Positions 1 through 12,758 of a stretch of 64,000 nucleotides of DNA are shown here, piece by piece. The DNA lies in NCBI GenBank assembly GCA_949318235.1, contig OX439128.1, forward strand, positions 40,425,883 to 40,489,882. The letters are read 5' to 3'. The translations under genes and the position numbers were made by a program. This DNA is from Ecdyonurus torrentis. Taxonomy: Eukaryota > Arthropoda > Insecta > Ephemeroptera > Heptageniidae. The notes under the pieces are model-generated. The model worked only from the letters and a program-made list of their open reading frames with translations. It did no database searches and was not told where the DNA came from. The stretch's first letter is position 1, and every line of letters begins with the position of its first letter.

Positions 1-372
1 AAGTATATATTTTTTAAACTTTGATTCTATTAAGCTTCAATAATTTGCATTAAATTATATTTTGAATACTATATTTAGTTATTTTTCACTTTACAGGCTA
101 TTTATATAATAATTATAAAATGGTTAAGAACGACTATTTTATGGTAACTTTTCATCGTGTGACTACATAATTTTCTTGGTCAAATGTATACATTAAAAAA
201 GTTAATGAATAACATTGTTACTATATATGTCAAGAAATTCAGATATATTGCTCTTTTTGTCTTATTAATCATGATATGGGAGAATGGTTTTGATTAAGCT
301 GCAGTAGAAAATAAATAATAATAATAAAAATATATGAATTTTAAAATTAAATTTTCATTTGTTCCCCAACAG
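1..372. other. AT-rich intron upstream of the first visible exon
   Basis: No open reading frame or repeat of note. It ends in a pyrimidine-containing tract and an AG just before position 373, so it is read as the intron preceding the first visible exon of the gene at 373-2121. Confidence 0.5.
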
Positions 373-2121
373 GGTGTCTAGTCAAAGCTCACAACGCAGT
401 TCAGATCGACTTGGACTCAGGGGTAGTTCGTGGCTATAGTGAACAGATCAGATTCTTGTCTCCACCGATCCCTGGTGAAGAATCAAGTAGTGGAAGATGT
501 TCTCACAGTGCTCTACTTCACATAGCTTTTACTTCAACACAGCAAGCAGCACGTGTCACTTTGCAATATGCAAAACCTCGTAGATTTTCACTTCACGTAT
601 CAGATTCCTCTCATGTTGAGGGGTATGGACAGGTTAGCATCAATCATTCATATCAAAATAATAAGATTTTTTTTATATATACACACAGAGCTTTTTCAAA
701 CTTACTAAATGAACCTTGGACATAAATGTATGTCCATAATTATAAATTATATTATATATTATGAATTTTATGAATTCAACAATTTTAACATTAACATACA
801 AAATAACATAAAAGTTTACCAACTTTTAGGTGAGTGCTACATAAAATTATTGAAATTAATACTAGTTCAGCACAATTAATTAATGAATTAGAAATCAATA
901 AAAAAAACTTTTTAAAAATAAGATGATAAATATTTACAGTATAATATACCATCCTACTCAACTTTATCTATATTATTAAAATCTAGAAACTATTGAGCTA
1001 CCTTATAGTAATTTTAATAAATTAATGACAATGAATCGTTATGAGGAAAATAACTTTATAATTTGATATTAATGTTTTATAATTAAAAATAGCAATAAAT
1101 TTTACAGGTACATTTTTGAAGCTCTACTTCAAAATTTTAAAAACTAATATAATTGTTTACTCTAGAAATATTAGTGCATAAATATGATGATTAAAATGAA
1201 ATTAATATACTTATACTAACCACTGTTAATATTATTATTTCAGGGTGATCTTGAAAGTATTCTAGAACTCCATGTTATCAACAGACAACTCAGATTATAT
1301 GGAATCTCAGAAGATGACGAGACAGAATCCCCAAGGAGCTTACTTCGAGTCTTGGACGGTACAGTTCGCTCTCACGCGGGAGCAGAACTTATTTTCTCAG
1401 CCAACGACCCGTCCTCAATTTCATGGCACGACGGAAAATTACTTCAAAATTTGCCAGCACCTAAAAAGCCTTTGAATGCTATTTACTTAGCTGTTAATCG
1501 AGCTTTAGATGGACCATGGCCCACTGGTGGAGGACTATGTGCTGTTAATATTACTATGATGCAAACAGAAGGTAAGAGAAAATCTAATTACTTATAATAA
1601 ATATTGGTGATAACTTGCACATATAACGTGCACCATCGTGTAGTTTAATATACATAATTATTGCAACTCAGCAATGAGTTCTAAATGCGCAGCACTTAAA
1701 ATTTCATATGCATATAATTCTCATGGAAGAAAAAAAAGTTAATGCATGATCTCATGAAATTTCTTAAACAAAAGTATGTGGTGAGTCAGTCAGTATGTTA
1801 ACATTTACATATTATATATTATAGTCCGTATATTTAAAGTACAAATTTTCGAAATTAGTTTTAGTGATTACGTAATTTAAGTTTATTTTGCAATTAAGAG
1901 TGTGTAGTGTGTAGATAATTTATACTCTCACAATTGTATGATGTTTTTTACTTTACTTTATAAAGATGAAAGTGAAGAAAGAGGATAATTAGCATTAGCA
2001 TAGAATAGTGTTTGCATTTTCAGACGATGTCGCGATGTGTGCCGGGATATTTTTGTTCTCTGCCAGTCATTGCGTGCTGTACTGTACACCAGGCAAACCA
2101 CATACACACAATTACACCTAA
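373..2121 (+). CDS. Unrecognised multi-exon gene, 3' part (three exons)
   Basis: I do not recognise this protein. Three exons join in phase: 373-632 (donor GTTAGC), 1244-1571 (acceptor TTTCAG, donor GTAAGA) and 2024-2121 (acceptor TTTCAG, stop TAA at 2119-2121). Together they give about 227 residues of a C-terminal part; the 5' end lies outside the window. The visible protein is not low-complexity and looks beta-rich, with alternating hydrophobic strands. It carries scattered cysteines (five in the last 70 residues, within segments such as GGGLCAVN, MCAGIF and SHCVLYC), an NIT N-glycosylation sequon, and no obvious membrane segment except a short hydrophobic stretch in the last exon (AGIFLF). 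The cysteine content and sequon suggest an extracellular or secretory-pathway protein (inference). Coding sequence is markedly less AT-rich than the introns. An AATAAA at 2242-2247 could be the polyadenylation signal. Confidence 0.7.
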
Positions 2122-4129
2122 AACAAAACAATAACGTGATACACGGAACTTATTAACAGCGGCGAGCACCCAACCAAAGCAACTCTTTTCATTTTAGTTT
2201 TTTTCCAAGAGTTTTATAATCAAAATGATAATTCGAAGAAAAATAAAATAATAAAAATTTGATGGTAGTAGCATTTTAGAATTGTATAATTTTTAATGTA
2301 TAGAAACTATTTTTTTTGTAAAATAATGTCTCTATGTTTTTAATCTAAAAAATATATTCATATTTTCATAATATTTCAATTACAATGATTTTGAAGGGGG
2401 GGAACAAAACTGAAACGCCTTTAAATATCTATAGTGTTCGAATTACTTTGCATGCGCTGTAATATCGTGTGAATAAATTCCCTCCTACCTAATTCTGTAC
2501 TGTGTAAGAAATTACTCTCGTTGCGAGCTAAAAATATTGCATCATAACATTTACTTGAAAGTTTTATTTCGCGCTGATAGAAAATTATGTACGGTTCTTG
2601 GTAATTTCTGAAGAGGGCAGCAGCTCCTCGTACTTATTTCTGTTCCTTATGTAAATTTCTGTTCTACTTTTAGTAAAAGGTGCCATTCACTCTTCATGGA
2701 TAGCAAAATACAATAAAACCTCCCTAGTTGTGCATGACCAGGAGCAATTTCCAGTCGAAAATAAAATAAAAATAAATAAATAAACAAACCACAAAGTGGT
2801 GATAAAATTCACTTGTGTGTCATTTAGGGTCATATATTATATAAACTTAAATAAAGATATGACGAAATAATAATTATCTCACCTTTTATCGCACTTATAA
2901 TTAACTATTAAAAATACAATTTTTTTTGGTTTTTGTTGCGTAAAGGATCACATTCATAGAATTAAATTTAAATATTCCAATCTAAATTATTAAGATAACT
3001 TTTTTTTTTACTTCAAAAAAATATATTGCATTATTCAATTCTCAAAACACCTAATCAGTATTGCATGATACATAATTTTTCCACAATTTAAAGTAAATTC
3101 TTTAAATTTTATTTTTACTATTTATCAATTTTAAATTATATGGCTCGTTATTTTATATAGAAAAAAAAGTCATTATCACAGTTGACATATTTTATTATTT
3201 AATCAAACATTGCGTTGCCCACCAGGTCAGAGTGCTATGGTGATGACCTTTTTTCCATACTTGGTGCAAAAGTGTAGTGCAATAGTATATGTCACAATCT
3301 TTGAAATGAGTGTCACATTGGATGACATGTAAATGACAAATATCATACCAGAACATCTGTAATAGACGTTGATACATAATTTCATGTCGTTATATCCTTT
3401 TTCTCAGTACCATATAAATATGTTTTTTGTGTATATATGTATTATTATAATTAATACTGCATTTATGTCACAGGTCACTGCATATGAATGGTGTTTGTTA
3501 AATTGGAATTGTATAAATAATTGTGTTGTATATACTAACGGATTTTATACGCCCATTTAATATTCTTAATAAATAAATTTTAATAATGAATAAATTTTGC
3601 TGATATATTTATTGTTTATTTAGTTGTATTCGTGCAAAGAAATGAAATTTCAAAAATATTTGCAGAAACTTTGAAATAATAATAATAGAATTGATTTTTA
3701 TTCATACACGTACATATAAATTCATAGCACATATAAATATATATAGTACATACATTATTAGTACATATGAATTAATATAATAAGAGATATTTATGCAATA
3801 TAAATATTAATATAATATATTATTATACATTATAAGATTTTTCAGCATTAAAGCAAGCAATAAGCTATATTATAAAATATAAAAATATAGAAGGAAAAAA
3901 AGTTGTATTATATACTCGCTTTAAAACAATAAAAGGGTATATATTAAAAAAAAAAATTGCAGCATGAAAGCAATCAGGTTTTGCGTGAAGTGAGGCAGGG
4001 CAGGGTGGTATAGAGGCGAGTCAGATCCAGTTTGTTGTTTGGTGCTGGATATCTTTAGCCGGTCTTATATTATTATACTTACTTACTCACTCACTCAAAG
4101 TGAGCACAAACTTGAGCTATACATATAAC
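2122..4129. other. Intergenic region between the first gene and the SCUBE-like gene
   Basis: About 2 kb, AT-rich, with short poly-A and poly-T runs. Candidate AATAAA at 2242-2247. The last 150 bases before position 4130 are less AT-rich and contain TCAGATCCAGTTT near 4020-4033, a possible initiator for the downstream gene. A short minus-strand open frame at 3195-3377 has no visible splice context or family signature and is not called as a gene. Confidence 0.5.
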
Positions 4130-7100
4130 ATGGAACAGCGAGGAGCTGTGGTGCCATTACTGCTGCTCTTGCTACTCATCACTTGTAATGTTATCTCCGC
4201 TCTGAGACATTTGCGGCGAAATAACAAGACAGGTGTCATAGGTATATCAATACAATTAAGTACTATGGAAGGCATATTTTTATTTTATAATTCAAAATTA
4301 GTATTTAATACAGACATATATAGACGTATACTTATACTGTATAGGAACGTTATGAGTAGAAAATTTAATAATCATTAAATAACTTTATATTTATTATATA
4401 AATGCATAAATATACGATTGCTTTTTATTATTAATTTTAAATTATTGATTTCCATCACACTGCTTTGATTGATTTGAATCTCTGATAGATTATTAATAGC
4501 TCAGTTTTCAACAATTTATGTGAAATTATTGCAGTTATTGCTATTTATTGATCCATAGATATTTTGTGGTTTCAGACGAATGTGATTCAGAGAGTGACTG
4601 TGATGAACACGCGGTGTGTCGTCCGACTCGCAAGTCTGGACACCGTTGTATATGTGCCAGAGGTTGGGAGGGAGATGGAAGGACGTGCAGAGGTGAGTTA
4701 TTATGATTTATAAAATTAATTTTTTTTCTATGAGTATATATATTTAAAAAAAAATTTAAGTCGACTAATAATCCTACTTGCTAGTCTGAAAATAACTTCT
4801 TTTTTATTATTTTACATGTTTGATATTTCCTCAATTAAATACCCTTATTTCAACAAGGTAGACAATTTTGTATGTACCTTGTATATTTTTAAATGCAGGA
4901 AGGAAATTGATATTGGGAAATCCATTGCAGTTAAATTCCATACAATTTTACGAACTAAATTGTGATAAATTTATGCATTACACGATCTAGAAATATTCAG
5001 TTTGAAAATTTTATCTTCTCATATAAAAGCATAACTTATGTACAATCTATGCTACACTTATCTTATTATATCATCAATGATGCTAAATTAAAACAGCATT
5101 AATTATTATAATGGGTACAACATAATATTTACGCTATGTATCAAAGCTATAAATCTATAGTATAGCATAGATTATGCTGCAATGAATAAATTGTGCTGAA
5201 AATTAGCTAGCATAATATTACGTATTTATTTTGTTTTGTGCATATCAAGTGATGTTTTTTTAAAATTCTTGCACCAGACATCGATGAGTGTCGTATCAAG
5301 AATGGTGGGTGCGCACAGATTTGCATCAATACGGCTGGGTCGTACGTATGCGAGTGCCTGCACGGTTTCGTGAACGATCCTGGAGACCCTCATAACTGCA
5401 TTGACCTGGACGAATGTGCAGCCGTGACGTCGCCATGTCAGGAGAGATGCGTCAACACGATGGGGTCATACCACTGCGCATGTCACGATACCGCGCATAC
5501 GCTCGATGTCTTTGGCAGTCACTGTACTCGTAAGCAAACTTATTCATTCATTCATTCATTCATTCATTCATTCATTCATTCATTCATTCATTCATTCATT
5601 CATTCATTCATTCATTCATTCATTCATTCATTCATTCATTCATTCATTCATTCATTCATTCATTCATTCATTCATTCATTCATTCATTCATTCATTCATT
5701 CATTCATTCATTCATTCATTCATTCATTCATTCATTCATTCATTCATTCATTCATTCATTCATTCATTCATTCATTCATTCATTCATTCATTCATTCATT
5801 CATTCATTTTTTTATCCTAAAAATTTGAATATATAAAGGAAATAAAATTTAATTATGGAATTGGATGAATTAGTAATACAAAAAGAGGTGCAATTTGACT
5901 TTGAAAGATTTTTCTAAAAAAAATTATTTATTGTAATGTTATGATATCTCGAGTTATGAATTAGTTGACTGAAGTAAATTGAAATACTGTTAATTATGTG
6001 TTGAATATTTTATTTTACACAAAAAATTATAGTATTTTATTAAATATGACATAATATAGCAAAACTAAATGAAAAGATTAGCGACAAATATAAATTGTTT
6101 CCCACAAAAGTTGAGAAATCACATTACAAGAGGGGGAAAAAAGAAAAAAAATAGTTTGTGTTGCACAATCTGATTCATTTTTCAGATTGAGACTTAGAAT
6201 ATTGATCAACAGGCTGTGTAATGTAATGTACTACTTGTTGCAGCATTCGCAGGCGCTTGCGCGCAGCGTGGTTGTGCTCATGGTTGTGAAGAGACGGCAA
6301 GAGGTGGTGCTCGCTGTTGGTGCCGCAGACACCACCAGTTGGACGCTATCGATCTTCGCACGTGTCGTGCCACGTGCCGAGCTGGGAATGGAGGGTGTCA
6401 GCATCGTTGCTTAGACGAAAGTGCCGGCCCAGTATGCACGTGTGCTCATAAGTACTTATTGGGACATGACGGGAGATCATGCGCTGGTAAGAGAAAATGA
6501 AATAATTTTATTTAAAGAATCAGTTCATGTATTTTATTATTATTATTTCTTCAGCTTCTTGTGCGGTCAACAACGGTGGATGTCATAAAAGATGCTTTAA
6601 CACAGATGTAGGAGTATCTTGTAGTTGTCCACCAGGATTTCATCTAGCTTCTGATGGAAAAACATGCTTAGGTGAGATATTTAAACTAGATTATTAGAAT
6701 ATTTTATTAACGTCATATCATAAAGTTACCAATGCGGTATTACGTTTATATAATTCAATATTACGTTTTAACAGATATAAACGAATGCAGTGACGTAGAT
6801 GAGCAGGGTCGATCTGCAGGCTGTGAATACGAATGTGTCAACTCTATTGGCAGTTTTGAATGCGTGTGTCCCTCGGGAATGAAGATGCAGTCTGACGAGC
6901 GCACGTGTGTTGACATGGACGAGTGTGAAGTGGCGGACACGTGTGAGCATAATTGCACCAACACTCAGGGATCGTTTATATGCTCATGTATGAGCGGATA
7001 TCAACTCTTTGGAAAATCACATTGTGGAGGTAAATTAACTATATATGTACTACAAATGCAAACAAAATATAGTATCAATTAATATTGAGAAGAATTTTCA

Positions 7101-7776
7101 ATTGAGAAAGAGAGAGAGAGAGAGAGAGCAGAAATAAAACAAAATTAATCCACATACTATAATTGATCTGAAAGCATCATGAAAAAATAAACAACAATTC
7201 TAAGTTTCAAATTTATATAATTATTATTATTATTACTTTTTATTGTTTTTCTTGCACTTAGATATTGATGAGTGCTCCATTGACAACGGTGGATGTCATC
7301 AACGTTGCATCAACACCCCGGGTAGCTTCTCGTGCGCTTGCTACGAAGGATTTAGACTGCACCATAACGCAAGGGACTGTGTAGGTGAGACTTTCAATAT
7401 TATATGTTTTTGTTGCCTTGGTCTTTACACTAATACCGAATATTATAAAATAAAATAACCTCAGTTCGGGCGAGACAGTAATGTAGATAATTTCAGAATC
7501 CACAACATGCTCCGTCATCAAACCTCCTCCGATGACCGAAGTCACTTGCTATCGTGACCTGGTGTCTCAGAGTCACGTGTGCAACGTACGTTGTAGATCT
7601 GGCTCCTTCTTCACGTCTGATGTCACGACTCCTGCAGACGTGCTCTCGTGCGGTCTCAGTAGCAACTTTCAATGGCAAAGAAAGGACCCTAAAATCAACA
7701 ACAATGATATTCTTAGCTGCTCAGGTACAGTAAATAATACACCAACACGCACGTTTTAAATATAATGTTATACACG

Positions 7777-7839
<63 letters not shown>

Positions 7840-10379
7840 ATGTCTATTGAAATTATGTCAATATTTCATATCATTTTTTAAACATTTTCAGAATCAATTC
7901 ACACTCCAAACTATGTGATGTTAGCAAAATTATTAATGACTGGTATAACGTGTTCACTGGAGACAAATATTTCCACAATTGCAAGAGAAGTTGTTTCACA
8001 AATTGCAGGTAAGATGTTCCTTCATAAATATTGAAACATTTATCATACGTATGATTTTATAACAGTGAATCTAATAATTTGTGTTCTTGTGTCAGCCGGA
8101 AGCAGATTGTCGTGTGCACCTCTGTGCTCAGTGTCTCTGAGCCACGCGAGCTGTGAGAACTCGAAGAAGATGCTTCGCAAAGTTGGATTAGCACGAGGCG
8201 AGGTGACAAAGGTGGTGGTTAGAGTGAATGCTGAGCCGAGAGTAGCAGAGAGTGAGGGTTGTGATCTCGCTTGCATGGCGGCAAATACTCAACATTCTTT
8301 GCAACTCGCGGTGGCAGCACTCAGGAAACTTATCAATACAGGCAATCTGGATGCCAGGTAAGCCCATCAAACGTGTACACATGATTTCAATAATACTATC
8401 TTAATTACCATATTAAAAATTAGTGCTAAATTTACAATGCAATTCTTATGAGAAAAACACGTGCTGGTTTTTTAAGGGTAAAATATATTATCAAATCATG
8501 TAAACATACAATGCTTTAAAAATAAGCTATAATTCAAAATTATTGCTGCAGTAAAATAATGCAATGGCAAATAACTCTTGAACTATAAATTAAATATATA
8601 ATGTAATATGTTTAATAAAAAAAAAAAATGATGATACAAATTTTTTCTTTTGCAGAGTGTACGACAAAGACATAAAAATATTACCAAAAACATTTAAAGC
8701 TCAAAAAAATTTCTTCCCTGTGTGTCCTCAAGGTTTAATGAAGGTTGGAAATTTCTGTGGTAAGTTTTTATTTCTAAAATAGCTATATGAAAACCTATTT
8801 GAAATATAGGGATAATGTTTTAATAATACAATAAATATGCGTATTTTATTAATACGATAAATTTCAGTTGGATGTGGAGTGGGCTCTTACTACAGTATCA
8901 AAGATGAACGATGCGTTGCCTGCCCTGCTGGGTCTTACCAAGATTTTGAGGGTCAAATGGGCTGCGTGCTTTGTGCAGATTCCTCGGCACAAGCTGCAAA
9001 ATCAAAGTGTTTGGGTAAGTTCATTTTAATGTGGAGCATGTTAAATGGGTTTCCAAATAACAATATAAAATATCAAGCTAATAATAAGGTTAATTAAAAT
9101 TTGCTATATATATGTAGTATTATTCTTATTCAACAAAAACAATGACGATTTGATGTGATTTCATATTCAGGTATTTGTCAACCCGGGACATTCTCGATCG
9201 ATGGTATTCATCCTTGCAATTTGTGTGCTCCGGGTACTTATCAGCCATACTTTGGTAGAACAAGTTGCAAACCATGTGGATTATCACCAAGCATCTTTTC
9301 TGGAGCTACAACTTTTGAGGAGTGTACAGTCAAAGGTAAAGACAAAGCTAGTTTTATATTAAATATTGAATAAAAAGTGAGAGAAAAAACCATTAATTAA
9401 TATATATCGTCTAAACTAGAACATTTGGTCCCAAGTCCCAATTAACTATATATAAATTTAAAAAAAATTGCGTTTCATTAATTTTCAATTCAACGTGGTC
9501 TAATCTTTCTACTTCGATTTTCTATTATTAATTTTAAAAATATTAAATAAGTACATAAATTTATCAAACGGTTATCTGTTAAAATCTATTAAAATTCCAA
9601 CATCAAAATATAAAAAGTTAAATTAATACTTGAGGATATTCAAGTGATCAATGATCATATACTGTAGGTGTAAATGATTATATTTTAAATTGTTAAAAAG
9701 TAATGTTAATTGAAATAATAATTATACTTATTGTCTAAAGCAAGACATATAGCTCAGTTATATTGGAATTAAAATAACTATATATAACTCAAAATAATTA
9801 ATGCTATTTGTTCACATTGTTTGGATACTTGAAAAATTTTCCATGTGACTATTTTTTTTTAAACTGTCAGTACCATGCAAGCCCGGTTACTTCCACAACA
9901 TGACGAGCCAGGTGTGTGAAGCTTGTCCTGTGGGTTCCTTCCAGCCTCTAAGTGCGCAACATTTCTGTCAGAGCTGTCCTGAGAACACCACAACTGACAC
10001 CACAGCCTCCACGCACGTCAATCAATGTAAGAGTGAGTATCAGCTAATAAACACTTTCTATATCAATGATTTAATTATTATTATTAAAAAAAAAATCTGG
10101 GAATTCTTGAGGAAACATAAAAAGACATTATTATGATGTTTTTTTTTAAATATATTTTAAAAATTTGATATAGGAATGGAATGTCACAGCTTCATGAATG
10201 AACTACAGGGTTTCATTGAGTCTCCAAACTACCCTGGTGATTATCCTAATAATGTGGAGTGCTCGTGGAGTGTGAAGCCAGGTAAAGGACGACGTTTGTT
10301 GGTTATTGTGCCCAATTTGGCGTTAGCAGACGATAAATGTGCGGATCAGCTCGTCATGAGGAAATCAAGTAAGAAAGTT

Positions 10380-10418
<39 letters not shown>

Positions 10419-11831
10419 AAAAAGTAGCTATTTTGTTGAAAATCCTTCATTTGCTATTTTTAATTTTACAATTGATTTATTATTATTTTTTTAAATTATC
10501 ATTTTAACAACAAAAAAGTCATATGAAGGATGATGTCTATAAAAATATTTTTAGTAAAATGCATTTATACATATTTTTAATGAAGCATTACTCATTACAA
10601 TTTTTACAGAGTCTCCTCTCTCAATGATCACATTTGAAGCTTGCAAAACTCAGGATCGACCCATTGCTATTGCAGCACGAAGCAAAAACTTATGGATGCA
10701 ATTTAAGTCTGATGCTAGTAATACAGCACAGGGATTCAGGATACCTTTTGTTACCTATAATGGTAAATAATATAATTATTTTTTCATTGGTATATTATAA
10801 AAAATATATGACTAAAAACAAAAATATTGTTTATTAATTATTTGTTTAAAACAGAGCTTAAAGTAGAAAAACTCTTTTAATTTTTTCTTCTTATTTTACA
10901 GAAGAATACCAATCTCTGATTGAAGATATCGTTCAAGATAGTCGACTGTACGCATCACACAATCACCTGCAAATATTAAGAGTGAGTTTAAATTAGACCA
11001 TAATATGTTATCCATAACCTACCTTTAATGATCATGTAATAATGCATATTATAAACAAATAAATATCAGTCCATTATAAGCATTATGAATATTTAACAAA
11101 AATATGTTTGCAAAAACAATAGACCACTTGCAATGAATGAACTATTTAAAATAAATTTTAACATTCTTAAGGGAGTAGGGTACCGACCTTATATCTCAAA
11201 AACTAGAAGTGTTTTGGGTCTAAATTTGGTATCATTGTGTAGCTAAGGGTCACACCTAGCCGTGATAAAAATTTCATGATGTTTGACCGTCCTGAAAAAA
11301 AGAAAAAAATGATTCAAATTAACATTGGGCCTTATGGGCTTAAAATTTCAAAAAATCGTATAAAATTAATTTGCACGGTGACCCCTCAAAATTTTTATAT
11401 AATTGAAATTGTCTCAAGCTGAAGTATCATTGTGTAAAATTTCAGATTTTTTTGACGAGAAAAGTTGGAGTCTAATTGCCGACGTCGGTCCCCTACTCCC
11501 TTAATGCATTTTTTATGAAAAAATCACTATCATCAATACATTACAACATCTAACACCTACAATACCTACAAGTGGTTCATTATGATCTCATTTGATTATA
11601 ATTAATGCTGATTAGTTTTTTTTGTTATAAATATTTCAGGATCGAAAGTTACTTGACGCCCTGATGGAAGTGATTGCGCAGCCTATCAATTACTATAAAT
11701 ATGCCAGCGAGCAGCGCAAAATGTTCCCCGGTTCCTTCATTAGATTGATGACTCCCAAAGTCAGGAAATTCTTCTCACATAGAAGACGCAGGAGAAACGT
11801 CTTTGCAAACACCACTCTCTGGGAGGATTAA
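4130..11831 (+). CDS. SCUBE-like secreted protein (signal peptide, 9 EGF, GCC2/GCC3 repeats, CUB), complete, 18 exons
   Basis: Exons: 4130-4241, 4576-4692, 5278-5529, 6244-6486, 6555-6671, 6775-7029, 7262-7384, 7497-7724, 7892-8008, 8096-8357, 8656-8759, 8868-9014, 9171-9335, 9871-10032, 10174-10368, 10610-10762, 10902-10981 and 11640-11831. All introns are GT-AG and the exons total 3024 bases, giving 1007 residues plus TAA. Residues 1 to about 26 are a signal peptide (leucine run [10 protein letters not shown]). Residues 38-406 hold nine EGF-like units, several of the calcium-binding D-I/L/M-D-E-C type. Residues 407-643 are a spacer. Residues about 630-801 carry three GCC2/GCC3 ephrin-receptor-like cysteine repeats, 802-917 are a CUB domain ([16 protein letters not shown]), and the tail has the SCUBE signature [20 protein letters not shown]. 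Order and length match vertebrate SCUBE proteins (about 1000 residues), which act extracellularly in Hedgehog, BMP or growth-factor signalling; which of these applies here is not visible. The EGF exons are phase 1-1, the arrangement expected from exon shuffling. The ATG at 4130 is chosen because it directly precedes the signal peptide. Confidence 0.93.
5541..5808. repeat. (ATTC)67 tetranucleotide microsatellite in SCUBE intron 3
   Basis: An uninterrupted run of 67 ATTC units starting 11 bases after the donor of SCUBE exon 3. If the intron were retained, the frame stays open through the repeat as (SFIH)n and stops shortly after it. Confidence 0.97.
7780..7834. repeat. (TA)n microsatellite in SCUBE intron 8
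   Basis: About 55 bases of uninterrupted TA repeats between exons 8 and 9 of the SCUBE-like gene. Confidence 0.95.
10382..10416. repeat. (TC)n microsatellite in SCUBE intron 15
   Basis: Short CT/TC run just after the donor of the exon encoding the first half of the CUB domain. Confidence 0.9.
11167..11504. mobile_element. TTAA-flanked MITE (family B, copy 1) in the last SCUBE intron
   Basis: Bounded by TTAA at 11167-11170 and 11501-11504. The inner ends are inverted copies of GGGAGTAGGGKACCGAC (left GGGAGTAGGGTACCGACC; right end reads CCCCTACTCCC on the + strand). About 338 bp with no coding capacity. TTAA target duplications are known for piggyBac and Kolobok superfamilies; which one applies here is not decided. 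A diverged relative lies at 62308-62750. Confidence 0.85.
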
Positions 11832-11867
11832 TTTCTCTGTTCAATATTTTACTTTGTAAGGAGACCA

Positions 11868-11873
11868 AATAAA
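11868..11873 (+). terminator. Polyadenylation signal AATAAA of the SCUBE-like gene
   Basis: AATAAA 37 bases after the TAA stop at 11829-11831. A very short 3' UTR is implied. Confidence 0.65.
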
Positions 11874-11915
11874 ATTTTAACAAATAAGTTGTTCATCTAA
11901 CTAAAGTGTATTTGG

Positions 11916-12005
<90 letters not shown>
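11916..12005. repeat. (TA)n microsatellite
   Basis: Imperfect then perfect TA repeats immediately downstream of the SCUBE-like gene. The remainder of the interval to the globin promoter at 12710 is AT-rich with no feature seen. Confidence 0.95.
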
Positions 12006-12008
<3 letters not shown>

Positions 12009-12707
12009 AAAATAAAAATAATAAAAAATATATATGTGTGTGTGAAGCTAATATTTTTGGAAATATAATAAACGTTGTAAATTTTAATTTATTATTTGAT
12101 ATTAAATATTTCAGTGATAGTATAAACGTACTAAAATTTTGAGCAGAAATATTATTTTGTACATTTTTATAAAAAGAATAAAAAAAGTAAATTATTTCAT
12201 TTCTAATTAAATTTTTTTCCCACCATATATAGCTAAAATAAGGTTTTACATTACAATTTAAAATAAGAATTATTTAATTTAAAAAAAAGTTGGATGTTAT
12301 GAAACGTCACGTTCTTGTATATTTTAAGTTTATTTTAAAAGTAAATAAATAACAATAACAAAAAAATGACGCAAATACACATACGCATAAAAAAAAAAAA
12401 TCTAAGTTTAAAAGTCATAAAACATTTAAAAATTAATTTCATAATTACAGTAAAACAAATAAATGCTCTCATATAGTTTTAGTACAGCATTATATAACAA
12501 ACATAAAAAACCCTAAGAATTTTGAATGTGAGGAGAACAATTCAGTCAACAATAGTTTATGTAATTATTTAATGTATTTTGTAAAAGAAGAAATAAAATA
12601 AGTCATTAAAAATGTAATTATGCTTATGCACGTACTGTACTATTGTCTTTACATTTCTAATTACGTGTACTGCGTATACCACTAAACGTAAAGTAGGAAG
12701 GGTTTAG

Positions 12708-12717
12708 TATATATAAA
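12708..12717 (+). promoter_or_regulatory. TATA box of the globin-like gene
   Basis: TATATATAAA about 42-51 bases before the start ATG at 12759. The spacing allows transcription to start around 12740 with a very short 5' UTR. This position, directly before a signal-peptide exon, makes it a better candidate than the many random TA runs of the window. Confidence 0.6.
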
Positions 12718-12758
12718 CACAGTACACTTGGAAGTCTACTGTATAATACACAAAGATA

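Noticed and set aside
3195..3377. 60-residue minus-strand frame with many H, C and W residues
   Set aside because: Looked like a possible transposase remnant, but no recognisable catalytic motif, terminal repeats or splice sites were seen.
4100..4129. GTG-initiated upstream extension of the SCUBE-like protein
   Set aside because: Animal genes start at ATG; the ATG at 4130 directly precedes the signal peptide.
5506..5828. Open frames encoding (SFIH)n / HSFI repeats
   Set aside because: They are translations of the (ATTC)67 microsatellite in SCUBE intron 3; only the exon part up to 5529 is coding.
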